A DNA stretch of 64,000 nucleotides from Atherinomorus stipes (taxonomy: Eukaryota; Chordata; Actinopteri; Atheriniformes; Atherinidae): contig JALJCO010003962.1 of assembly GCA_023101725.1 (NCBI GenBank), forward strand, positions 249,501 through 313,500. Direction: 5' to 3'. This document shows positions 50,501 to 61,322 of the stretch, one piece after another; position 1 is the stretch's first letter, and every line of letters begins with the position of its first letter. The translations under genes were made by a program, and so were the position numbers. Under the pieces are notes generated by a model. The model worked only from the letters and a program-made list of their open reading frames with translations. It was not told the origin of the DNA and made no database searches.

Positions 50501-53055
50501 CCTGTTTTGAACAATTTCAGCTGGACTAACGTGTTTACATGTACTCTGGTTTTAGTCAGTCTAACACAATATTAGGATTTAGTTTCTAAAGTCATGTTCA
50601 TTTCCAAGGGTCAGGAAAAAGGCAGCGGGGGAGATACAATAATGTCCACATGGGTGCCCAGCAGTAAAATTGATTATTGTTTAAAGTAGAGCTGACTGGA
50701 GTTCTTTGAAACATTTTTATATAATGACCATCAGTGTCTGAATCAGTTTCAGATAGACTTTTTTACATCCCAACTAAACTAACCCACTTTTTTAGCATGG
50801 CAGATTTTATTTCAGTTGTTTTTCCACCTTGTAGATGTCCCAGAAGATCGAGGCGCTTGAGAAAGCTGCTCTTGCAGAGAAGCCATGGCAGCTGCTGGGA
50901 GAGGTGACGGCACAGACCCGTCCGGAAAACAGTATGCTGGAGGAAGATGTTGAGTTTGAACAGGCGTCAAGAATGGGTAGGTGAACATTCACTTGAAGGA
51001 TAAGCACAACTTTTAAATAAAAAAATGTGCAATTGTTCTCACAAGCACTATGTTTTTCTGATTTATGGTTTCTTTATAAATTGCAAGAATTCCTTTGAAA
51101 CTGTTTGAAACTTTGTGGGATTTTCGTTTTAGCTCCCGCTATCACAGAGGAAACCACATTACAGCTTGAAGACATCATCAAACAGAGAATTAAAGACCAG
51201 GTTAGCTGCTATAACTTGTTTGCTGTATGGTTTGAAAAATACAAGGTTTTCCCAATTCATAACCCGATTCATATTTACTTCTTTTTAAATGCAAGGCGTT
51301 TGATGATGTGGTCCGCAAAGAGAAACCTAAAGAGGAGGTCTTTGAGTACAAGAAGAGGCTAACTTTGGACCATGAGAAGAGCAAGCAGAGTCTAGCAGAA
51401 ATCTACGAGCAGGAATACATTAAGCAGATTCAGGTTGGACCTGTACTTCTTTTACATTGTTGGTATTGACATATACAAACTGTCTAGCATCCATTTAGTT
51501 TTGATTTTTCTTCTTCCAGCAAAAGACAGAGGAGGAAGAGAACCCAGCTCATGTAGAAATTCAAAAACTTATGGACACGCTCTTTATTAAGTTGGATGCT
51601 CTCTCCAACTTCCACTTCACACCAAAACCGGTGAGTTCTGCTTGATGTGGATTTCTGAAAGTTTCCAGGTAAAGTCAAAATGCTTAAAAAAGTGCACGCT
51701 GGTGCATTTACTGATCAACACTTTCATGTTTACTTTTTTTCACAGCCTGTTCCTGAAGTCAAAGTTGTGTCTAACTTGCCATCCATTACCATGGAGGAAG
51801 TGGCACCAGTCAGCACTAGTGATGCTATGCTGCTCGCACCAGAAGAAATCAAGGTTTACCATCAGTTCATACTGTCGTTTCGATATTCATTTGTGATTAC
51901 ACAGCCCGTCTAAAAATGGCTTATTCTTACTAAAGGGGAAGAACAAAGCTGGAGATATGTTGGGTGATGCTGAGAGGACGACAACAGACAAAAAACGTGA
52001 TAGACGTCACAAAAAGAAGGTGAAGCGTCTCAAGATTCAAGAGAAAGAAAAGAGACAGAAACTTAAAGAGGCCAGCAAAACTGGTGAGAACAAAAAGATG
52101 TCAAAGGCAGAGGTCACAGAAAACCTGAAGAAGCTCACAAAAGGAGGCAAAGCCACAATACTCAAGGTGAGCGTGTTATCTTAGTCCACTTTGCTTGGAA
52201 ATGTTTGCTTTCATGTCTTCACCATGGGAAGTCGGTACTAGCCTAGTCATAGCACTGAGTTGAGAACATCTGGAGTTAGAGGAGAAGGAAACTGGGATTT
52301 TATTAACATGGACTTGAGCCAAATTGCTGTTTAAAGGATTCCTGGTATTCAGCCAACACAGACTTGCGTGCAGTCCTCCAAAATGGCGAACAGCTCAGAG
52401 AGGACTCTTGGTTCAAAGTTAGTGCAAGTACGGAGGGCCCAGCAGCAACAGATTTTATCAAAAGAGGAAAAGCATGAACAGTCTGTAAAGCTTCAAATTC
52501 CCTAAAAACATGAAATAACTTCTGGATAAGTGATATTTATCAGACATATATTTGAAATTACTTACAACCTCTAAACTATTGACTATTTCTGTGCTATTAT
52601 TGTAACAAGATTGAAAGTCTAAGATTTTGAGAATGACTCCTTCCCAACTAAAAATGTTTAGATGAATCAATATAGAGATTATTTTAAGCCCATGATTGAA
52701 CTGTTGTGTGCTATATCAGCTGACATGTTGGTGTACTGTACCTGCACGTGGTCCATGTACCTGCATATCAGTGCCACTTCAAGCATTCAATGAATTCCTT
52801 GCATTATCCAGGCCTCACCTTTATATACCAAAATAAACTCCGCATTAACTCTTACATGACATATTTGCCTGGAGCAGTTTATCTAACCGTGTTCCTTGTT
52901 TTCAGGACGAGGGGAAGGACAAAGCTCTACGGTCCTCTCAAGCCTTCTTCTCTCAGCTGCAGGATCAGGTGAAAAGTCAGATCAAAAGTGCAAAGGACCA
53001 GTCTTCAAAGAAAAAGAAACACAAAGAAATTTCTGTCAGCAAACTCAAATTGTAA
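47513..53055 (+). CDS. mphosph10: U3 small nucleolar ribonucleoprotein MPP10
   Basis: Nucleolar component of the small-subunit processome. It binds IMP3/IMP4 and U3 snoRNP for 18S pre-rRNA cleavage. Coding exons: 47513-47598, 48044-48713, 48805-48986, 49079-49244, 50835-50976, 51133-51200, 51296-51433, 51520-51630, 51746-51853, 51936-52166, 52906-53055. All phases fit and give 683 residues (human 681). Intron 1 uses a GC donor (CTGAG|GCAAGT). The N-terminus is helical ([29 protein letters not shown]). Residues about 120-370 are Glu/Asp-rich with the conserved [14 protein letters not shown] and KYKDFFD. The conserved core is [45 protein letters not shown] and [14 protein letters not shown] basic tail ends KLKL. 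The sequence agrees with MPP10 throughout. Confidence 0.97.
49741..50123. mobile_element. Candidate short hAT-like element in mphosph10 intron 4
   Basis: The left end TATTCATGCTGCAAGTTGAAA pairs with the reverse complement of the right end (TGTTCACACTGCAGGTAAAAG) at most positions. The interior holds TCTGATTT/CAATTCTGA motifs in opposite orientation, as in fish elements bounded by TTCACACTGCAGG. Target duplication was not identified. Confidence 0.45.
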
Positions 53056-53151
53056 TGACTGTGATGGTTTGTTTGTTTGTTTATGTACAGATTTTTTTTA
53101 AAAAAAGAAAACTGCCATATATTAAACTTGAAAGTTTGTGTAAAAATTTTC

Positions 53152-53157
53152 ATTAAA
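53152..53157 (+). terminator. mphosph10: Candidate mphosph10 polyadenylation signal
   Basis: ATTAAA lies 97 bases after the stop; a second ATTAAA is at 53121. A TGTGTCTGTGTGTGTTTT-like GU-rich element follows at about 53170, which fits a cleavage region. Confidence 0.65.
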
Positions 53158-53169
53158 ATGAGCAAAAAC

Positions 53170-54029
53170 ACGTGTGTCTGTGTGTGTTTTGCAATGAATA
53201 GAGAAGCATCAACTCCAGAAAAAATAAATTACATGAAAATATAAAAGCACTTTCCTTTGTGTAGATAGTAATTCAGTGCATGTCTCGTTGCTGGTACAAA
53301 CCTTTTTCCTCTTCAGACAAAAAGCAAGAACATGTCAGAAAACAAACATCCTTCATAAAAAATTGCAAACATTATTTATGCCTTTTATGTCAGCTAAATG
53401 CTAGAGTTTGGCTGAAATTAATGATTTTTTTTTTCTTATTTAACGAGTGAATAAATCAAGATAGACAAGGCTAGCATGTTACATAAATATCAGAAGTTAA
53501 TGCAGTGCTTCAGGTGTTTTTGACTACAGCAAAATCTTTGCTATTTACTGCAGCCTTCAATATAGAATTTTTAAGACAGTTAATGAGCTGAAAAAAGTCA
53601 TTATTTATGCTCCCTCATTTAGTAGTTTAATGTGAGTCTAGCAGCTTACCCTGCCTTAGTTTTGTTATTCTGGCATTGTACCATCTGTACATTTGATATT
53701 TAATTTTTTTCTGCATCCTGAGTTTTCTTGCTTCCATGCGTCCAATTCCTGCAAATACAACTGCTTAACAAAACTAGTTGTGTACATATTAACTACCTGT
53801 GAATAATAGCAATGACAGTAGCTGGGAATGTTGTGGAAGTTTATGAACCTTTATTAATTTATCTATATGTTAGCTATAGGATATCAGAGAGGCAGCAAAA
53901 GTGAAAATCGCTACATCTTATAATAAGCCTTACTGAAGGAGTGTAAGCTGGGCTCTGGAGTCACACCTGCGACATTCTGATTGTATGGCCACGCCCCCTG
54001 TGGTAAAATCCCCATGTCGTCACTGCAGA
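53170..54029. other. Intergenic DNA between mphosph10 and ist1
   Basis: AT-rich, no gene seen. The last 100 bp, before the ist1 leader, are less AT-rich. Confidence 0.4.
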
Positions 54030-54106
54030 TAATCACGGAAGTAAACCAGGCGACGAAACAGACAAACACAAATAAGTTGGTGTTTGCGCTTGACTGATAT
54101 TTAACG
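54030..54106 (+). other. ist1: Non-coding first exon of ist1
   Basis: The stretch ends ATTTAACG|GTAAGTGG, a strong donor, and the coding exon has an acceptor (CTCTCAG) at 54642-54648. The start near 54030 is inferred; no TATA box is seen. Confidence 0.5.
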
Positions 54107-54669
54107 GTAAGTGGGTTTTTTTTCGTACTATCTGCTGCCGATCGCCTTAAAACTACCCAGTTTGTCAAAGAATTTGAGTGTCTTGGATCGGTTAGTTGTT
54201 GTTTAGCTAGCGTTGAATTAGAGCTAGGAGGCTAACCATTACAGAGCAGAGTATAGCTAACAAAGCAAAGCTAATTAACCGTCAAGTTTGGCAGTCAGTG
54301 TTCTTAAATGTTTGTAATCGTGATATTATGGCGAAGTTTGTGAATAAAATGTCAGCAAATTACATTTAATTGTTTAAGGCAGCAATACCGGCCTGTTAGC
54401 TGGTGTCAGGCTAAAGCTAACATTTGTCAGTAATGGTTCATTATTTCAGGAAGTTAGCAAATGGACTGTTTATGTCTTTTGTGTTTACATGTTGTATTTG
54501 TTTATATCAAATCTGTGAAGTAACTATTTTGACATGGCTTGGTCATGCTCACATGATGAAGTGACTCACTGGATCAGGGGTGGGGGTAAATGGTTCCTAT
54601 GAGTTGGTTTATGTTTCCATGTGAAGTCAGCTCTTCTCATACTCTCAGCTCAGAGGAAAGCCTGCCATC

Positions 54670-57600
54670 ATGCTGGGAGGAGGATTCAAAGCTGAGAGGC
54701 TAAGAGTCAATCTGCGGCTGGTTATAAACCGACTCAAACTCCTTGAGAAAAAGAAAAGTGAGTCCTGCTTCTTATCCTTTTACACCTGTCATGGATGGTA
54801 TTACCAAACCAGTTGCTTGTCATGATTTCTCGTAGGTGACAGTAATGAATGATCCATTTTTTCCCCCCACCCATTTTTACAAAATTTAAAATAAAGCTGA
54901 GCTTGCCCAAAAGGCAAGGAAAGAGATTGCCGATTACCTATCATCTGGTAAAGATGAAAGAGCTCGTATCCGTGTGGAGCACATCATCAGAGAGGACTAT
55001 CTGGTAGAAGCCATGGAAATCCTGGAGCTTTACTGTGATCTGCTGCTGGCTCGCTTTGGCCTCATACAGTCCATGAAGTGAGTACTGAAACAAACTGGCA
55101 CACAGAGCACATCAATATGAGAGTTTTAGTTTATGTTTATTGCAATCCTTATCCATATTTCCTCACCTCCCAGGGAACTAGACCCAGGCTTGCAAGAGGC
55201 AGTTTCTACTCTTATCTGGGCAGCACCTCGTCTCCAGTCAGAGGTGTCTGAACTAAAAATTGTAAGTTCTGTCTGAATATAACATGGAGCTGACAGGTGT
55301 TTAAAAAAAAAGTTCTGTTCATTTGTTCCTATCAGACTGATCTTGACATTCGTATCTCTCTTGTTTCTTTCAGGTATCTGAACAGCTATGTGCAAAATAT
55401 AGCAAGGAGTACGGCAAGCTATGCAGGACAAACCAGATTGGCACAGTTAACGACAGGGTAGGTCATTTCTTCCAGTAACTGCCTGCAAGTCTATTTTGAA
55501 AGTTCATGAACCTTTCCCCCTGATAACTCGTGATGTCATCTGCTCAAATATCTGATATGTTTACAGCTGATGCACAAACTGAGTGTAGAAGCCCCTCCCA
55601 AGATTTTGGTGGAGCGCTACCTGATAGAGATCGCCAAGAACTATAATGTGCCGTATGAACCTGACGCCATGGTCCGGGTATGTTTAAAGGTTTCTTTGTC
55701 ATGCAGTAACAAGGATAAAGTTGTGCTTTCTGTTTGTTTACTCACTCACCATCTGCTTTTGTCTCTGGACAGCCTGAGGTGTGCACTGGAGAGGAGGCAG
55801 ACTTGATTGATGTGGACACTGACAGGAAGTCTGGAGGAGGAGGAGGTGGTGGTGGTGGGGGTTTCACTGCCCCTGCTGCTGCCATGCCCATGCCCATGCC
55901 TATGCCTATGCCCATGCCTATGCCGACAGCTTTCAACTATCCGCCTCCTAAAGGAGCAGTGAGTGATTTTCAACCTGTATCCAGGATTTATTTATTTATT
56001 TTTTACACTGATAGACATGCAGACAGTTTATTTATATTGCAGATATTTATATCAACTATTCTTACTTTTGCTTACATGCATTGTTGCACATAAATATAAG
56101 GGTTAATCTGAAAATAATTATACTTTGTAAAAGCTAAAGCTCTATAGAGTAACGGAGACAAGAACTTACAGCCGTCAGCAACTTCTCTTAGACTTAAGCC
56201 TGACTTTTGTTTTTCTCCAGGAACCCTTTAACACTCCCGTTGGAACCTACAACAGCTTCCAGCACCCCATGGGAGGAGGGCAGCCCCCTCAACTTCCCAC
56301 TTCTCCCCCCACATATGAGTCTGTAAGTGGCTGAGCTCTTCACATCCATGCTCCCACCCCTGTTCCCACAGATGGACAGACGGACAGGGCAGGGCACCAC
56401 TCAGGGAAGGACTGTTTATTCGGCTTGCTTACAGTTTTGCCTGCCTTCCAGACTTTTACAGCTTCTCAGAGTGGGCCTGCTTCATTCACATGGATGTACA
56501 GTTAGGTCATATATATCTGGACTTTGGCACAATCTTATTATTTTAGTTGTTCTTATTGAAATATTTTGGAGTAACAGTTATGAGCTGAATCAGGGTGTTG
56601 AAGTGCAGACTCTCAGCCTCCATAGGGGTAAACATATAATTAACCAAGTTTTTTCCATAAAGAGAAGACATTTTGCTGTAAAGTGCAAACCATTCATAAG
56701 TCTCAGCCCCAAACCCTTTTAAAAAGCTAGATCAGTTCTAGAGCAGCCTTCTTTAAAAGATTACATAAATCTGCATTAGTGATGAACCTAATGTGAAAAA
56801 GCTCTGTAAAATGTACAATGCTGCTGTGATGGCATTTCAGTACATCACATCCAGTGGTGGTCATTGATAATGCCACCAGAGATGGAAGTAGCGCAATGAA
56901 TTTTGGGGCACTTAATGGACAGCAGACATACTGCCTGCTCGGATTTGCATTCAAAGCCCAGCATGTTTTGAATGTAAAGGTGTAATTAATTTTGCAGTGG
57001 CTAAATGATCTCAATCCCCTAAATTACTCCTGAAGAGCGCTGCAGTGAAGGCCTGGCAAAGCATCGCAAAAGAGGGATGGCGCCAGGTCTCTCCCCCCCC
57101 CCCCCCCCCCCCCCCATTTAAGCTGAAAGTCTGCATTTCATTTGCAACCATTTGATTAATGTGAGATGTGCAACTAAATTGATGAAAATTGTGTCATTGT
57201 GCCAATATTTCCAGACCATAACTGTCTGTATTGACAAGTGCTTCCACTTGAGCATGATCTGTTTCTCTGAGCATGAAGACTGTAAAGAGATGAGTGTTGT
57301 CTCTGAACAGAGAGATATGGCTTCCTACTACAATAAGCTTTAGACTCATGGTGACGGTTTCTGTGAAGTAATCTCCTGCACTGAATCTTTTCTGTTTGTT
57401 TTTATATCTGCATTGTTGAACACAGTTGTCCATTCTTTGTCAGTACTAGGGATGTAACGATGTGTAAATTTCATATCACGGTTATTATCATTACAATCTC
57501 AGTATTATTGAAATACCCCACCAGCATCTTTAAAAATATTCAAAATGGGTCTAGATGTCTACTTTGTCCTCTTTTAAAGGGGAAAAAATCTCCACAGCAC

Positions 57601-58922
57601 TGTCCACGTGGGAGCCTCTGTTGCTTTTCACCATGTTTTCATAAATTAAATAATGCAAACTGGGACTGCTGTTGCTTTTTTTCAAAGTCAACTTTATTTT
57701 TAAATGTGCCACATGTTAGCCATACAACACAGATGAAACTACAGTTCTCGTAGATTATTTCCTTTTCCAGGCAATAAGCAACATAACTGAGTTTTTCAAA
57801 GTGCAGTTATCAACCATGGTTTTAACAATTATTTAAAATTTGACACAGTATTACTAATTGTTGGGAATTTTGTCACGGTTAACATGTTATCGTTACATCT
57901 CTAGTCATTACTAACAAAATCTAATTATATGTCAGGAGGAAGATGACATGATCTATAACACATTTTCTTTGTGTTTCAGATTGATGACCTTAATGACAAA
58001 CCCTCTGTTCCTTCCCAGGCTGTAGGTGAGTTCTGCACAACAAGCAGTGAAAAGATGCACTTTGGGCTGGATATTGTTAGGAACCTCACGATTCAATTAG
58101 ATTTCGATTCTTTGGGATGTGATTTGATTATATTGATTTGAATACCTCAATGTTGGTTCAATAAGAAGTAGAAATACACAAATAATTATTTTCTGCTGTC
58201 AATTTGTAAATATTTATTTTCATGCCCACATGAATATTTGTGGTACTGTATGTCACTTCACATTTTTGGGCAACAAAACATGAAAAACAGTTGCCATTTT
58301 GTTGTTGTATGATCTAATGGGACCTCAGTTTGTACAACATAAGTCACATGAACAACATCCCCCAGGGGTCGGGTGGTGAATCGATTCAGAGGATTTGCCA
58401 AATCAGTGTTAAATTGTGCAGGGAGATATTGCCATGCATCAATTAGTCAATATTTTACCCACCCTCAGATATGATGGATCAGAGGTTTGTCTTAGAAACA
58501 AATCCAGCTGAACAGAAACATCTATTGAGTATTGAAGGAAAAAATATCCCTCCCTTTTTTTTTCCTTTTTTTTAAAACTCATAACAGCACCTTTTTATAT
58601 GGTATTTCTTCATTGTGCTTATTTTTTATTTTTATTATTGTTATTATGTCTTCATGGCATGTTAAACCTCCTCTGCCAGCTGGAGGCTCATAGCTGGCCT
58701 TTTTCAGCTCTTGTTTTGACTTGCCAAATATATAAATAAATGAATTTCTCTCCAGGTCCTGGTCCTTCGTCCCACCTGTTTGACAACAACGCTCTACCAG
58801 AACTTCCCTCAGTCCCCGACACACTCCCCACATCCTCCTTTGGCGGCAACACCACCACCTCTGATGACATCGACTTTGACGATTTGACACGGCGGTTTGA
58901 GGAGCTGAAGAAGAAGACCTAA
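54670..58922 (+). CDS. ist1: IST1 homolog (ESCRT-III associated factor)
   Basis: Regulator of ESCRT-III and VPS4 in endosomal sorting and cytokinetic abscission. Coding exons: 54670-54757, 54897-55077, 55174-55261, 55374-55457, 55567-55677, 55773-55958, 56221-56322, 57980-58025, 58756-58922, in frame for 350 residues (human about 364). The Ist1 helical core (about 5-180) starts MLGGGFKAERLRVNLRLVIN and includes RIRVEHIIREDYLVEAMEIL. A flexible linker follows with ten Gly (205-214) and seven Met-Pro repeats (222-235). The C-terminus holds two MIT-interacting motifs, LPELPSVPDTLP and LTRRFEELKKKT at 339-350, which bind VPS4, LIP5 and spastin. All key residues are kept. The linker is shorter than in human. 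Confidence 0.97.
55833..55925 (+). repeat. ist1: Coding Gly and Met-Pro repeats in ist1
   Basis: Ten GGN codons (55833-55862) are followed, after a short spacer, by seven tandem ATGCCN units (55884-55925). Human IST1 also has a Met-Pro run. The hexamer unit could vary in number between individuals. Confidence 0.9.
57093..57115. repeat. Poly-C tract, 23 bases
   Basis: A homopolymer run in ist1 intron 7. Its assembled length may be inexact. Confidence 0.95.
57447..57903. mobile_element. 457-bp hAT-type MITE with 8-bp target duplication in ist1 intron 7
   Basis: The left end TAGGGATGTAACGAT and the reverse complement of the right end (TAGAGATGTAACGAT) match at 14 of 15 positions. The flanks GTCAGTAC (57439-57446) and GTCATTAC (57904-57911) match at 7 of 8, an aged 8-bp duplication typical of hAT transposons. 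No coding capacity remains. Confidence 0.85.
58075..58400. repeat. Degraded dispersed-repeat fragment in ist1 intron 8
   Basis: CACGATTCAATTAGATTTCGATTCTTTGGG and GAATCGATTCAGAGG are typical of fish hAT-like repeats built of GATTCGATT units. The termini are lost. A related scrap (GGTTGTCACGATACTAG) is at about 33200-33250. Confidence 0.4.
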
Positions 58923-61084
58923 TTGTTCTACGTTCGGTCTAACCTCACTCGCACGCATACAGAGGCTTGTGTCATCACCTACACAGCTCAGAAGGAGAAT
59001 TGGGAAATGTTAAGTCTTTGAGTCAGATTTTGGTAGTTCTCTTCCCCTTTCTGCAGTGAAGTCATTTTACATAGATATTAAACATACATATATTCTTACC
59101 TCATTTATATAAATAAGACCAACTTACTGAGGGTGTGGATGCTCACTAACCAACTCTGTTAGCAAGAATATAGTTTAATTTGCAGTGAGTCTCATGGTTT
59201 TCTTTCTAAATTTCATATCGTATACAATCAAGTGGTTGCTGAGCCTTGTTCACTCCTTTTCATTTAAAGTCACACTGGCTTTTAACTGTTCCCATCTGTC
59301 TGTGTGATAAACGGTATAATTAAATTTAGATTTTAACCTGATTTTTCCTGGGGTTTTGGGTTTGACTAATTTACTGGATATGCCTTGATTCTACTTTGCA
59401 CATGTTGATGTCGCTGTGATCTTTGCCACATGTCATCCAGTCCTGTTTCAGACCAGTCAAACCAGTCTGACAGGCTGCCCTGCTTTCAGCGAGGAATGGG
59501 CATACACGCTTCAGTCACCGTGTTCTCTCAGAGGCGAGGCTCCAACACTCAACTCTGTTTTTCATAAAGGTATCAGGACAGACAGAAGCCATATTTTCTG
59601 TGTTGTGCAGTCATGCAGTTTTATCACTGTGGAATGGACTTTTAAAAGACACTCATCGCTCACGGAGCTTTTAAACGTCAAGGTTGCATCTATGTTAGAA
59701 AATGCGCATGTGTGAATCCTCCTGGAAGAAGTTCTGTTGACGCTCATCAAAATTGTTCATTTGTTAAAAGCTGGTGGGACAGAGATGTAAAGAGAGACAA
59801 ACGAGTGTTTGAAATCTGTAAAATCACATTCACGGTATTGATTTATTAACACAAGTAATTTGCTCTGGAGCAAAAGGCGTGTGGTAGACAGAAGCTGTCC
59901 AGTATTTGACAAATCGGTTTTATATACACTATCCAAGTAAGAATAAAGTTTTTTTTTTGTTTGTTTTTCCCCTTTTGAATGTCAGTTTTACCAAACATCT
60001 GCATTTTTTAAAATGAAGTAACTTATTTACATTTAAGATCTTTTCAGACATAAGTAACCAAACATCAACCTGTTAGTTTTAGATTTGATTTTTGACCTCA
60101 GAGGTGATAGTTTTTGCATTGTCCTCTGTGATCATGTGCATGGGTCCTTTAGTGTGTGCGCCCCACTGCATTTGCCTTAGCTATCATCTCTCATCTGAGG
60201 CCTTGACAGTCTAATAGGATTAAGCGTTTGTTATCCATCAGGACTGGAGTCATGTTACCAGTTTTCAGTCTGTTTTTGCTTTCCATGACAAATTCTCTGT
60301 TTAAAAAAAAAGATCATTTGTGCACTGGATGCAAAGAAAAGTCTGTTCTGTCAGTAAGGGTAGATGTTTGTTTCCTGTGGAAATAGGGAGCGAGAGGGTT
60401 TTTGTTTTCTTGCAGACATGGCGCATTGCTGTAACCTAACCACACCCAGCTCTGCTTGCATGGCACATGGATGGCGGCCTTGAGTAAAATGATTCAGCAG
60501 TTTCTGGAGGCATGAGAGGATTTCCCAGCTGAATGCCAGACACTGTTTATTGATGGGTTTAACTTGTGTTGGAGGATGCAGAGAGTTAAATAACACTACA
60601 GAGCTGTGATCTGCTTATTATCTTTTCTATGTTAGACTGTTCTGTCACTCTGTATCTTCAGACACAAAGTTGTGTCTTGTTTGGAAAAAAAAAAAACAAA
60701 AACATGAGTTTTCCACAATATATGCTAAAATAATTAATAAAAGACTGTTTAACTGGAATACTTCAAGGTCTCAGCACTTTGTATCTGTGTCATAATCTTC
60801 TGGAAATTTGAAAGTACTGTAATGTATAGTATAAATCAGCAGGGGGCAGTGGTGATGAACGCAAATGCACATTTTCTTCAGGCAGGCAACATGGAACCTG
60901 CTTTTAGTATTTTCCAGGCCTGAACAAGTAAGTTCTTTTTTGACATAAACTGGATGGTACACATCTGGTACCATAATGTCAAGTATGCTTGAATATAATG
61001 GCTGGCTTTAGAAACTTATTCAAACAATTATTTTACAGCAAAAACAAAGTCTGCTGACAAATATGGAAATATCTCTCTATATAT
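58923..61084 (+). other. ist1: ist1 3' UTR and flanking DNA
   Basis: No further gene was recognised. The first kilobase is probably 3' UTR; the rest is AT-rich intergenic sequence. Confidence 0.5.
59942..59947 (+). terminator. ist1: Candidate ist1 polyadenylation signal
   Basis: AATAAA is followed by a T-rich downstream element, giving a 3' UTR of about 1 kb. A second AATAAA is at 60736-60741. Confidence 0.6.
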
Positions 61085-61322
61085 AGTCCTCAAAATTATT
61101 CATACCCTCTAATTAAAGTGTGGTGTCTGGGGACAGTTTTGTTTGGTTGTTTATTTTAAAAAATATTTTCAACCACAATTCAAAAGCAATTTTTTATTTC
61201 ACTAAATCATAATTTTGGAAAAATGTATTTTGATTTTTCTTAGTTTCCTGTTATTTGAATCACTATTGTGAATTTAGCATTTTCTTTAACTGCAGGGTAT
61301 GAATAATTTTGAGGATGACTGT
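61085..61322. mobile_element. Short Tc1-type MITE, about 238 bp
   Basis: TCCTCAAAATTATTCATACCC at the left end (from 61087) and its exact reverse complement at the right (to about 61314) form a terminal inverted repeat of 21 bp with TA at each boundary. The interior is non-coding and AT-rich. Ends of this kind are widespread in fish Tc1-like elements as I recall. Confidence 0.8.
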
